Shown here in pieces: positions 25,702-33,949 of a stretch of DNA of 64,000 nt. The translations under genes and the position numbers were made by a program. Under the pieces are notes generated by a model. It did no database searches and was not told where the DNA came from. It saw nothing but the letters and a program-made list of their open reading frames with translations. Within the stretch, counting starts at the first letter, position 1; the number at the start of each line of letters is the position of its first letter. The stretch is from CAVTGO01 sp963734275 (GTDB lineage: Bacteria > Actinomycetota > UBA4738 > HRBIN12), in NCBI GenBank assembly GCA_963734275.1, contig CAVTGO010000006.1:1-64000 (forward strand), read 5' to 3'.

Positions 25702-27018
25702 CTAGTCGATCAAAGGACGGAGGCGAGCGTCGGCTTCTTGGGACTTCCGGCGGATCTCAGCATTCGAGATCCGGGTGAGCTCCCGGTCTCGCACGACCAC
25801 CTCACCGGCGCAGATCACATGACGAACATCGGAGGGCCGTCCGCACCAGACGATCGTATTGAGGAGGTCCTTGTCGTTGAGGGGGTCTCTGCGGTATGGC
25901 TGTAGGTGCAGACCAGTCATGTCCAGGATCGCGATATCCGCAGGGGCACCGACATCGATCAGCCCCGCCCCGGTGCCCAGGATCGACCCGGCAACCGCTG
26001 TCGCCATCTCGAAAACGTCAGCGGAGCTGAGCGCGGTGGGATCCTGGCGTGTGATGCGTTGCAGCATCGCCGCTGCGCGCATGGCAGCGAACATGTTCAG
26101 CTGGAAACCCGAAAGCATTCCGTCCGTTCCCAGCGCCACCTTGATGCCCGCATCTCGAAGATCGACCGCTCGACAGATCCCCGATGCGAACCGCATGTTG
26201 CTCGTGGGATTGTGGACGACCGAGGTTGAGCTGGCGGCCAGCAGCTCTATCTGCTCATCGGTCAGCCAGTTGCAGTGAGCCAACAGGGTCCGTGAGGTCA
26301 GAAGCCCCGCCGCCGCGAGGCCTTCGGGTTCCGGGGTCCCCCTCTTCTCTGGGAAGGTTCGTATCTCGTACTCGCTCTCCGCCATGTGGGTGTGGATCCC
26401 CAGATCGTGCTCCCTCGCAACGGCTGCCACCTTCCCCATGCCCTCCAAACTCGTCGTCAAGGGGCTGTCGAAACCGCACCACATCTGCACGCGCCCACCC
26501 TCTGAGCGATAGGAGGTAACCGACTCGAGGGCGGTGGTCAGGTCATCCAGATCACCTCGCTCGACACCACCACCGTCGCCGGCAAGGGGGACGATCCCCG
26601 CACGGATCCCGAGGGCCTCTGCAGCCATCGCCGCGCCGGTGAAACGCCTCGTCATCGTGACCGCGCTCGTGACTCCCGCAAGCAACAGCTCGCCAAGAGC
26701 AACCAGTCCTCCCACGAAGGCGTCGTCCTGCGTCATGTGCCGGGATACGAGATCCACGCGGCGGTGCCAATCGTGGACGGGCATCCCGTCGCTCAACGCT
26801 CGTCCCGGCCGGCAGTGGAGGTGCAGGTTCGCAAGTCCAGGGATCGCTACGCTGTCGGAACAGTCCAGGCGAGTATCGGCTGCTTGCCGGGAGCTGCGAG
26901 ACTCGTCTATCTCGGCGATCATCCCGTCGGCCACGTAGAGATCGCAGACCACAGGATCTTCGCGAGCTCCGCGGAGCAGATGCACGTCCTCGAGGACGAC
27001 GGATCGCATTCCCGCCAC
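25702..27018 (-). CDS. Amidohydrolase, AtzA/TrzN/SsnA/MtaD-like deaminase or chlorohydrolase
   Basis: The 438-residue metal-dependent amidohydrolase keeps all single-metal ligands: His66 and His68 in GLANLHLHCRP, His211 in GIHTHMAESEYE, His248 in LLAHCNWLTDEQ and Asp299 in ALGTDGMLSG. The composite beta sandwich (CDLYVADGMIAEI at the start, GAPADIAILDM and AGEVVVRDRELTRI at the end) fits the ATZ/TRZ-deaminase branch that removes amino, chloro or alkylamino groups from N-heterocycles, or acts on methylthioadenosine. Which of these it uses cannot be told. It is the last gene of the minus-strand importer operon. Confidence 0.9.
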   Translation of the reverse strand: MAGMRSVVLEDVHLLRGAREDPVVCDLYVADGMIAEIDESRSSRQAADTRLDCSDSVAIPGLANLHLHCRPGRALSDGMPVHDWHRRVDLVSRHMTQDDAFVGGLVALGELLLAGVTSAVTMTRRFTGAAMAAEALGIRAGIVPLAGDGGGVERGDLDDLTTALESVTSYRSEGGRVQMWCGFDSPLTTSLEGMGKVAAVAREHDLGIHTHMAESEYEIRTFPEKRGTPEPEGLAAAGLLTSRTLLAHCNWLTDEQIELLAASSTSVVHNPTSNMRFASGICRAVDLRDAGIKVALGTDGMLSGFQLNMFAAMRAAAMLQRITRQDPTALSSADVFEMATAVAGSILGTGAGLIDVGAPADIAILDMTGLHLQPYRRDPLNDKDLLNTIVWCGRPSDVRHVICAGEVVVRDRELTRISNAEIRRKSQEADARLRPLID

Positions 27019-27092
27019 GAGATCAACCCCTCATGTCGACTCGGGTCGGAGGACGATATGCCGACATCGCGATCGGTGGCAATTCCCGAGTG

Positions 27093-27125
27093 GATGGTGC
27101 GATCGCCCACCAACCGAGCACCATC
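27093..27125 (-). other. Intercistronic hairpin between GGT copy 2 and the amidohydrolase
   Basis: GATGGTGC (27093-27100) and GCACCATC (27118-27125) form a perfect 8-bp stem over a 17-base loop in the gap before the amidohydrolase start. No T run follows, so it may be an mRNA-processing or stability element rather than a terminator. Confidence 0.4.
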
Positions 27126-27146
27126 GGATCGAGGGCATCTCGGAGT

Positions 27147-28691
27147 TCACATGCCTCTCGCGATGCCGTCCTTGCGGGGATCGGAGGCTCCTACGAAGCC
27201 ACCCTCGCTCCGCAGGACCATCTGAGCACCACCGGCTTCGAACCGCTTCAGTTCGGATACCTCGTGGCCCCGCGTGCCGAGCGCCTCCATGACTCGCTGG
27301 TCATAGGCAGGTTCGAAGGCAACCGAGCGCCCTGAAGTAAACCGGAACCTCGGGGCTGTTACGGCGGCGGTAGGGGACATCCCTCGATCGAAGAGGTTTC
27401 GTATCACTTGGAACTGACCCTGCGGTTGCATGAACCCTCCCACGACCCCGAGGCAGCCGAAGAACCCTCTGTCATCGCCGAGCATCGCCGGGATGATCGT
27501 GTGGTACGGCCGCTTGCCAGGCTCGGGTCGGTTCACGTGATCCTCGTCCATGACGAACCCCGCGCCTCTGTTGTGCAGAGCGATCCCGGTACCCGGCACG
27601 ACGACGCCCGAACCGAATCCCTCGTAGAGCGACTGGATCAGTGAGCAAGAGATGTCGGTGTCGGCGGTTGCCACGTACACCGTGTCGCTCGGGTTACCGG
27701 CGTGAGCCCAACCGGCTCGGATCAGATCCACGTGTCTGCGCCTGTCGGCGAGGTACTCGGCGGATAGGAGGGCCGTCACGGGAACGTCATGGAACCGCAT
27801 GTCGGTGACGAACCGATCGGCATCGGCGAACCCCATCTTCAAGGACTCGATGGCGAGGTGATCCTCAGCGATCACGTCGGGAGACTCGAACCCTTCGTAG
27901 ATCCCAAGCGCTTGAAGCGTGACCAGACCCTGCCCTGGTGGGGGCAACTCGTACACGTCGAAACCTCTGTAGCGCAGCCGAATCGGCTGGTCCCATTCGG
28001 GGCCCGACCACGAGGCCATATCGCCTGCCCGCATGGGTCCACCGGCCGCTTCCACCGTCTCTCCGATCGCTTCCCCGATCTCCCCGCGATAGAAGCAATC
28101 AGCCCCTTCGTCTGCGATGCGTCTCAGCACCTCACCGAGCGCGGGATTGGCGAATCGGTCCCCTTCCTTCGGCGCCGTCGCAGCCGGAAGGAAGGTCCGC
28201 GCAGCCTCCTCGCTCCCCTGGAGCTTCCCGACGCAGGCTGCCCACTCCTCGGCGACGAAGTGGGCGACCGGGGCGCCTTCGCGCGCCGTTCGTATGGCCG
28301 GATCGAGGATCGCCGCCAGGTCGAGGTTCCCGTGCGTCCTGACCAAGTCCTCCCAGCCGGCAACGGACCCCGGCACCGTGATCGTCCACGGTCCCGCGGT
28401 AGGCATCTGTTGGAAACCCGCTGCGTGGAGAGCCTCCATGGAGAGGCCGGCGGGTGCCGGACCGGCGGCGCTGAGGCAGACGGGAGCCCCGGCACCTTCG
28501 AGCCATACCTGAGCGAAGAGGTCTCCTCCGATACCCGTCGACCTGGGATCCACTACGGTGAGCATCGCGGCGGCGGCGACAGCCGCATCGACCGCATTTC
28601 CACCTCGCTCCCACGCGCCCAGCGCCGCCGAAGCGGCCAGCGGGTGGCTGGTCGCAACCATCCTCGGTGTCCCGTGGTTCATGGCCATCAC
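27147..28691 (-). CDS. Gamma-glutamyltransferase-family Ntn hydrolase, copy 2
   Basis: The 514-residue protein has the GGT pattern ATSHPLAASAALGAWERGGN, STGIGGDLFAQVW, AGPWTITVPGSVAGWEDLV, catalytic Thr337 in NPSDTVYVATADTDISCS, GSGVVVPGTGIALHNRGAGF and PGKRPYHTIIPAM. It has no signal peptide. It is clearly divergent from copy 1 over most of its length (the segment before the Thr is NPSD here, PKGD there), so the two are different subfamilies rather than a recent duplication. It lies six bases after the amidase stop, so the two amide hydrolases are co-translated. A role in hydrolysing a gamma-glutamyl-like or other amide of the island substrate is inferred. Confidence 0.85.
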   Translation of the reverse strand: MMAMNHGTPRMVATSHPLAASAALGAWERGGNAVDAAVAAAAMLTVVDPRSTGIGGDLFAQVWLEGAGAPVCLSAAGPAPAGLSMEALHAAGFQQMPTAGPWTITVPGSVAGWEDLVRTHGNLDLAAILDPAIRTAREGAPVAHFVAEEWAACVGKLQGSEEAARTFLPAATAPKEGDRFANPALGEVLRRIADEGADCFYRGEIGEAIGETVEAAGGPMRAGDMASWSGPEWDQPIRLRYRGFDVYELPPPGQGLVTLQALGIYEGFESPDVIAEDHLAIESLKMGFADADRFVTDMRFHDVPVTALLSAEYLADRRRHVDLIRAGWAHAGNPSDTVYVATADTDISCSLIQSLYEGFGSGVVVPGTGIALHNRGAGFVMDEDHVNRPEPGKRPYHTIIPAMLGDDRGFFGCLGVVGGFMQPQGQFQVIRNLFDRGMSPTAAVTAPRFRFTSGRSVAFEPAYDQRVMEALGTRGHEVSELKRFEAGGAQMVLRSEGGFVGASDPRKDGIARGM

Positions 28692-28697
28692 CGGCGG

Positions 28698-30110
28698 CTA
28701 ATCGGACACGAGCCCGTGGATCGGCGGCCGTGCTTCGTGGAAGTCGGTCAAAGCCTGATAGCGAGCTGCGGCCGATAGCGCCGTGGATTCGTCGCGAGCC
28801 ACGAACTGCAATCCCAGTGGCAGGCCCTCTGACGAGAAACCGGATGGCACGCTGACCGAAACAAGGCCACACCAACCGATCGGTCCGGTAGCTCGCAGGA
28901 CATCGGGAACCAGCGGTCGCGTGTCCTCGAATGAGAGGCCTGCCGCAGGCTGAGCGGGTGCCGCCCTTCGAGCCGCTTCTTCGAACGTGGGGGCTGAGCG
29001 GATCGCTGTGGGCACCAACACGACGTCGACCTCGTCGAAGAGCCCGAGGAACTGTTCGCCCAGGCCCTGGAGTTTCCGCCGGGCGAGCACGAGATCCGCT
29101 CCCGTGATCGCCTCGCCTTTGCGAAGGAACGCAGCAGTGTCCTCGGAGTATCGGTCTGCACGCTGCGGGAACCAACCGGCCTCTTGGTGGAGGGCGAGCA
29201 TATCCGAGACGACCACCATCTTCCTGGGCACATCCCACTCCCTGAATGGTGCGAGCTGAACGTCGTGGGGACGAGCTCCCTCGGCCTCCAGGACCTGGGC
29301 CGCACGGTAGGTGGCTTTTTCAACCTCCGGTTCTACTTCGAGGATCGTCTGCAGAGGATGCAAGATGCCGATGTCCATCCCCGAGATAGGCAAGCTCGTG
29401 CTCACTTCGGCATCGGCGGCGATGACACGCCATACGAGGGCGAGATCCACCGCGCTGCGAGCCATCGGACCGCACGTGTCGTGGGTCCACGAGAGAGGGA
29501 TGATCCCCTCTGTCGGAACAGAGGCGATACGTGGGCGCAACCCACTAACCCCGCAGAACGCGGCCGGCACCCTGATCGATCCTCCGCTATCGGTGCCGAG
29601 CGCGGCTAGACACTCGCCGGCCGCGACGGCTGCGGCGGAGCCGCCGCTCGAACCGCCCGGGATGCGACTGGGATCCCAAGGGTTACGCGTCGGGGGAGTC
29701 GTGATCCCAGCTGCGAACTCGTGCGTGGTGGTCTTGCCGATGATCAGCGCCCCGGCCTCTCTCAGCCGTTTGACGACGGGAGCATCTTCGGGGATCGGCT
29801 CATCATCAAGGACGTGTGAACCCGCGCGGGTGGGCATCCCTTCGACATCGATCATGTCCTTGATCCCCATCGGGATCCCATGCAGCGGGCTCCGGGGGCC
29901 GCTTCTCCGGAGTTCCACGCTCAGCGATTCCGCGTCCCGAGAGGCACGTTCCGCGTCGATGAACGCGAATGCCCTCACCGTCGGCTCTACCTGCGACATC
30001 CGTGAGAGGCACGCCTCGAGGAGGTCGTGGGGAGAGAGTGCCCCTTCCCGCATGGCGTTGGCCGCGTCCTCGAGAAGGAGGTCGGCTGATCGCTGCATGG
30101 GATCAGTCAC
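28698..30110 (-). CDS. Amidase (amidase-signature family)
   Basis: The 470-residue enzyme has the complete Ser-cisSer-Lys triad at canonical spacing: Lys84 in MGIKDMIDVEG, cis-Ser154 in RIPGGSSGGSAAAVAAG and nucleophile Ser178 in GTDSGGSIRVPAAFCG. The family includes GatA, aryl/acyl amidases, allophanate and urea-derivative hydrolases. No GatB/GatC genes adjoin, and the context is catabolic, so this is not the tRNA amidotransferase subunit. It lies between the importer solute-binding gene and GGT copy 2. A strong hairpin at 30164-30199 precedes it and probably lowers its expression relative to the binding protein. Confidence 0.9.
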   Translation of the reverse strand: MTDPMQRSADLLLEDAANAMREGALSPHDLLEACLSRMSQVEPTVRAFAFIDAERASRDAESLSVELRRSGPRSPLHGIPMGIKDMIDVEGMPTRAGSHVLDDEPIPEDAPVVKRLREAGALIIGKTTTHEFAAGITTPPTRNPWDPSRIPGGSSGGSAAAVAAGECLAALGTDSGGSIRVPAAFCGVSGLRPRIASVPTEGIIPLSWTHDTCGPMARSAVDLALVWRVIAADAEVSTSLPISGMDIGILHPLQTILEVEPEVEKATYRAAQVLEAEGARPHDVQLAPFREWDVPRKMVVVSDMLALHQEAGWFPQRADRYSEDTAAFLRKGEAITGADLVLARRKLQGLGEQFLGLFDEVDVVLVPTAIRSAPTFEEAARRAAPAQPAAGLSFEDTRPLVPDVLRATGPIGWCGLVSVSVPSGFSSEGLPLGLQFVARDESTALSAAARYQALTDFHEARPPIHGLVSD

Positions 30111-30163
30111 AGCACGCTCCCCCGGCCCACAGCCCTCCGCGGCGCGCCTGAAGAAGGAGCTCG

Positions 30164-30199
30164 GAGCGAGCGCGATCCATCACCCGCGCTCGCTCCGTC
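30164..30199 (-). terminator. Strong 12-bp hairpin between solute-binding protein and amidase genes
   Basis: CGGAGCGAGCGC (30164-30175) and GCGCTCGCTCCG (30188-30199) pair perfectly over 12 bp with a 12-base loop. On the minus strand it follows the binding-protein stop (30256) and precedes the amidase ATG (30110). No T tract follows, so partial termination or protection of the upstream mRNA end is likely, as often seen after periplasmic binding-protein genes. Confidence 0.65.
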
Positions 30200-30255
30200 A
30201 CCCCTGACCCGACGCCGCTGACGACCAATGAGCTGGCTTGGGATGCGACCAGACG

Positions 30256-31389
30256 TCATCCACCCAGCTCGGACACGTCCTCAACCGGACCGCCGAGCAT
30301 CTCGGTGGCCTGCTCTGCTGGGCCCGGGTCCACCAGATCCTCATACGCCAGCGACAGGGCCGATTCCTCCAGGAGACCCGAGTCGACGAGGACCTGGATG
30401 TCCGTCGTGACGATCTCCTCGGCCAAGGCACTCGCGTCGTAGGGCCATACACCGTTCGTTCGACTGAACTCCCAAACCGCTCTGGTGAGCTCCACATCCG
30501 GCTCGAGAGCGCTCATCTCCGTGGCCCACTCCAGATACATATCGAAGTCGCCTGCGAGGGTTCGGGTGGAATGCAGGACCATGGCGCAGAACGCGGCGGC
30601 TCTGGCAGGGTCCTCCTCGATCCACTCGGTCTTCGCGATGAAGACGCTGCCAACCGCACTATCGATGTCCTGGGCGGTGACGCTCAGCACGTTGACGTCT
30701 GCCTCGTCGCCGAGCTGCTTCGTCAGAGCTTCTTGTTCGAAGAGATCCAGTGAGCCGACATTGATGTCACCTGAGGCAAGCGCGGCAAGCCGCAGACCAC
30801 CATCCTCGAGGATGATCACGTTCTCGAGATCGTCAACGGTGAGAGGTTCGCCCGCGTCATCGGTAAGGCCTCTCGCGCGAAACACATGGTTCATCAGATA
30901 GTTGATGAGCCCGCCGGGGCTGTCGATGCCAACACGGATATCGGGATCCGTGATGTCGGCTATGTCGCTGATCCCGACTCCCATCAGATGCTCGAGTGTG
31001 TCTACCTCTTCCGGACAGAAGGCCTTCACATCCTGTCCTTGTTCCACCAGCTGCGGAACGACGATGAAGGTCGCTTCGAGGACGTCGGCTTCCCCCGAGA
31101 AGAAGAGCTGAGTAGCCGTTGCGTGCGACTCGACGGCCTGGATATCGCCTTCGTCCTGGTCGGGGAAGCCGAAATCAGCACCGAATCTCCAGGCTCCCGC
31201 CTGAGGAACTTTGTCTTCGACCCCGCTGCTTGAGAGCACGATCTTGACCTCGCCGTAATTGGCTTCGCCAGCAACCGTGTCCCCCGTAGCACTGGGGTCG
31301 TCTTCATCGCCGCCGCATGCGGTCGCGATGAGAACCAGCACTGCCGCCACAGCCAGCAGTTTCGGGGCTCGACCTCGCTCAGCCATCAT
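30256..31389 (-). CDS. NitT/TauT-type ABC transporter substrate-binding lipoprotein
   Basis: The 377-residue protein starts with a lipoprotein signal peptide: basic MMAERGRAPK, a hydrophobic core and the lipobox LIATACGG with Cys25 as lipidation site. After an acidic linker, the mature part resembles NMT1/TauA/SsuA-like binding proteins (ATATQLFFSGEADVLEATFI, LIGVGIDSPGG-type region DIRVGIDSPGGLINYLMNHV, LAALASGDINVGSLDLFEQE, SVFIAKTEWIEEDPARAAAF). It would capture the substrate outside the membrane and deliver it to the two permeases encoded just upstream. The family takes nitrate, sulfonates, thiamine precursors, riboflavin and other small organics. GGGAGGAG precedes the ATG. Confidence 0.85.
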   Translation of the reverse strand: MMAERGRAPKLLAVAAVLVLIATACGGDEDDPSATGDTVAGEANYGEVKIVLSSSGVEDKVPQAGAWRFGADFGFPDQDEGDIQAVESHATATQLFFSGEADVLEATFIVVPQLVEQGQDVKAFCPEEVDTLEHLMGVGISDIADITDPDIRVGIDSPGGLINYLMNHVFRARGLTDDAGEPLTVDDLENVIILEDGGLRLAALASGDINVGSLDLFEQEALTKQLGDEADVNVLSVTAQDIDSAVGSVFIAKTEWIEEDPARAAAFCAMVLHSTRTLAGDFDMYLEWATEMSALEPDVELTRAVWEFSRTNGVWPYDASALAEEIVTTDIQVLVDSGLLEESALSLAYEDLVDPGPAEQATEMLGGPVEDVSELGG

Positions 31390-31481
31390 CTCTCCTCCCG
31401 CTCCAGAGGGGCCAACTCGCAGGGCACTCCCGAGACTCCATTCCCGCTAACGAGCCCCAGGCCTCATTCCGCTGACGGCTC

Positions 31482-32240
31482 TCATACCCCCTTCCATCTC
31501 AGAAGCCACCATTCAACGGCTCGGGCGATCAACATCGTGCCGGCCGCGACAACGGTGATGAAGAACACGGCGCCAAGCAGGACTTCCAGGTTGAAGGAGC
31601 TTGCAGCATTCACGATGTAGAGACCGAAGTTGTCAGCACGAAGGAACAGGTCGGCCAGGATGGCTCCCTGGACGGAGCGCCCCAGCCCCAGCCTCAGCCC
31701 TGTGAGGATGTATGGACTCGCCCATGGGAAGATGATCTTCCGGTACATGCCTCCCCGTGTCACCCCGAAGGACCGAGCCATCTCCTTGACATCCGAAGGC
31801 ACTTCTCTGACGCCGGTCGACGTATTGACGATGATCACGAAGATATTCATGAGAACCGTCAGGAGGATCTTTGCCGTGGTTTCCAGCCCGGCGTAGATCG
31901 AGATGATGGGGATGAACATGACGATCGGCACCGCCCAGCCCGCACTCACCAACGGATCCACCACCCACGACCATTTCACCGATACCCCGGTGAGGGTTCC
32001 GATGGTCACTCCAAGGGTCGCGCCGACGATGAACGCCCCGACCGCCACGCGCAGTGTCCCGAGAGCCGCCGTGAGGATCTCTCCGTGGAGGATCTCGTCC
32101 CACAGGGCCGGCAGGACCGCACTCGGGGGCCTGACGTAGAAGAGCCCACCAACCGTGCCGAGGGCCTGCCAGATGAGGAAGAATGCGAGTATGGAAGTGA
32201 TCCATCGGGCGATCTGCTTCCAATTGATCCGTCGCCTCAT
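31482..32240 (-). CDS. NitT/TauT-type ABC transporter permease 1
   Basis: The 252-residue inner-membrane protein has six predicted helices and the permease coupling motif region VKEMARSFGVTRGGMYRKII followed by FPWASPYILTGLRLGLGRSV, as in TauC/SsuC. The start overlaps the stop of permease 2 by 4 bases (ATGA), so the two are translated in tandem. It lies 92 bases before the binding-protein gene. Having two different permeases instead of one homodimer is less common in this family and points to a heterodimeric channel. Confidence 0.88.
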   Translation of the reverse strand: MRRRINWKQIARWITSILAFFLIWQALGTVGGLFYVRPPSAVLPALWDEILHGEILTAALGTLRVAVGAFIVGATLGVTIGTLTGVSVKWSWVVDPLVSAGWAVPIVMFIPIISIYAGLETTAKILLTVLMNIFVIIVNTSTGVREVPSDVKEMARSFGVTRGGMYRKIIFPWASPYILTGLRLGLGRSVQGAILADLFLRADNFGLYIVNAASSFNLEVLLGAVFFITVVAAGTMLIARAVEWWLLRWKGV

Positions 32241-33100
32241 GGTATGAGGCCCTCGGCTTCCTGGGCTTCCATCCGAGCGTAGGGCCGCAGGCGCCGTTCC
32301 AGCGCCTTCAGCGCCTCGTTGCTGCCAACCCCCAACGCAGCGATCATGAGCGCGATCGCGAAATACGTGTCCAGCATCCGAAGGGAGCCGCTCTCCACGA
32401 GTAACCTTCCGGTGCCGGAGACGATCCAGATCTCGGCGATCACGAACCCCTTGAAGGCCATCCCCAGTCCCAGCCTGGCTCCCGCCACGACGAAGGGAGC
32501 AGCAGCAGGCAGGTAGATCTGCGTGAACATCCTCCGTCGTGTCGTGCAGAACGCTTGGGCCGTTTCAACGAACTTCTGATCTACGAACCTCACGCCGGCG
32601 GCCGTATTCATAACAGGGAAGAAGAAGGCGAACAGGATGACAACGGCAACGCGGTATCCAAGCTGAGTACCGAAGGCGATGACGAACAACGGGATCAGTG
32701 ATTCCTTGCTGGTGACGAACAAGGTGTTGACCCATGGCGAGAAGAAGTCATCAACCACGTGGAAGCGACCCATGAGAGCTCCCAAAGGGATGGCGACGAC
32801 GAGCGCCAATAGATACCCGATGATCATCTGCCGAAGGGATTCCAGGAGCGTCCAGTAGTAGCCGTTCGCGAACGCGTCGCCTATCCCGAGGGCCGTTGCT
32901 TGCAGCGTGGGGGCGTAGAAGGGTCCCTTGACGATCGCGACGATCTGCCACAGGACGAGAGCTCCCCCCCATACCAGCAGTCGCAGCATCCACTTCGTCG
33001 AGAGGGCGCGCCTCAAGCGAGACTGGCTCGGGACCCGAAGAGCGCGGTTCTGGTTGCCCGCTCGCAGCTTCGCCTTGGCCTTCGTGAGCGAATCAGCCAA
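32237..33100 (-). CDS. NitT/TauT-type ABC transporter permease 2
   Basis: The 287-residue permease begins with a basic cytoplasmic N-terminus (KAKAKLRAGNQNRALRVPSQ), then six helices and the coupling loop QKFVETAQAFCTTRRRMFTQ followed by IYLPAAAPFVVAGARLGLGM. I place the start at TTG 33100: GGGGAG lies seven bases upstream, it gives a short overlap with the ATPase stop at 33093, and longer reading would overlap the ATPase gene by over 100 bases. With permease 1 it would form the heterodimeric membrane part. The start is less certain than the identity. Confidence 0.85.
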   Translation of the reverse strand: MADSLTKAKAKLRAGNQNRALRVPSQSRLRRALSTKWMLRLLVWGGALVLWQIVAIVKGPFYAPTLQATALGIGDAFANGYYWTLLESLRQMIIGYLLALVVAIPLGALMGRFHVVDDFFSPWVNTLFVTSKESLIPLFVIAFGTQLGYRVAVVILFAFFFPVMNTAAGVRFVDQKFVETAQAFCTTRRRMFTQIYLPAAAPFVVAGARLGLGMAFKGFVIAEIWIVSGTGRLLVESGSLRMLDTYFAIALMIAALGVGSNEALKALERRLRPYARMEAQEAEGLIP

Positions 33101-33890
33101 GCTGTTGCTCCCCGTTCCTCCCCGCAGCCCCTCCGCTCTTGAGCTCCTCCCACACCGTTTGCTTGAGCCGAGCGAATTCGGCTTCTCCGCGGAGTGCGTC
33201 CGTCCGAGGCCGGCCGAACGGGACATCGAGCATCCGGATGATGCGACCAGGTCTTGGGCTCATGACCACGACAAGATCCGACAGGAACAGCGCCTCTTCG
33301 ATGTCATGCGTGACGAAGATGACCGTCCTGTGATCGCGTTCCCAGATCTGAAGAAGTTCCACCTGAAGCAACATGCGGGTTTGATCGTCAACCGAGCCGA
33401 AAGGCTCGTCCATGAGCAGGATCTCGGGCTCGATGGCAAGCGCGCGAGCGAGACCGACTCGCTGCTGCATACCCCCAGAGAGCTGGGACGGATAGTAGGT
33501 CTTGAAGTCCTCGAGCTCGACCACTTCGAGCCAATGCTGGGAGCGCTTTCGCCGCTCCTCCTTGTCGACGCCGAGATTCTCCAAGCCGAACTCCACGTTC
33601 CCCAGAACGGTCCGCCACGGTAGGAGGTTGAAGTGTTGAAACACGAACCCGCGATCGAGTGACGGGCCTCGCACGGGGATATCTCCTATCTTCACCGACC
33701 CTGCTTTGGGCGCGATGAGACCATCGATGATCCGAAGCATCGTTGACTTTCCACATCCACTCGGACCCACGATGCTGCAGAAGACTCCGGGCTCGAGAGT
33801 CAGGCTGACATCGTCGAGGACATGGATGGTGCCGGACCCACTCGTGCTGAAGGACATGTCCAAGCCGTCGATCTGCACGCTGAGCGTCAT
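33093..33890 (-). CDS. NitT/TauT-type ABC transporter ATP-binding protein
   Basis: The 265-residue ATPase has Walker A GPSGCGKST (about 42-50), the Q loop in FVFQHFNLLPWRTV, signature LSGGMQQRVGLARAL, Walker B ILLMDEPFGSVDDQTR and the switch His in IFVTHDIEEALFL. It powers the importer made with the two permeases and the lipoprotein. It is encoded 60 bases after the LLM gene that heads this operon. Placing a catabolic oxidoreductase in front of the importer suggests that the substrate is acted on directly after uptake. Confidence 0.92.
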   Translation of the reverse strand: MTLSVQIDGLDMSFSTSGSGTIHVLDDVSLTLEPGVFCSIVGPSGCGKSTMLRIIDGLIAPKAGSVKIGDIPVRGPSLDRGFVFQHFNLLPWRTVLGNVEFGLENLGVDKEERRKRSQHWLEVVELEDFKTYYPSQLSGGMQQRVGLARALAIEPEILLMDEPFGSVDDQTRMLLQVELLQIWERDHRTVIFVTHDIEEALFLSDLVVVMSPRPGRIIRMLDVPFGRPRTDALRGEAEFARLKQTVWEELKSGGAAGRNGEQQLG

Positions 33891-33949
33891 GTGTGTTTCT
33901 CCCCATTCCCCCGGATGCTCGGGCTTGGTCCATCCACGGTCGGACTCGG

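Noticed and set aside
28698..30110. GatA subunit of the Glu-tRNA amidotransferase
   Set aside because: Although the amidase signature is shared, there are no gatB/gatC genes, and the gene is embedded in a catabolic importer operon.
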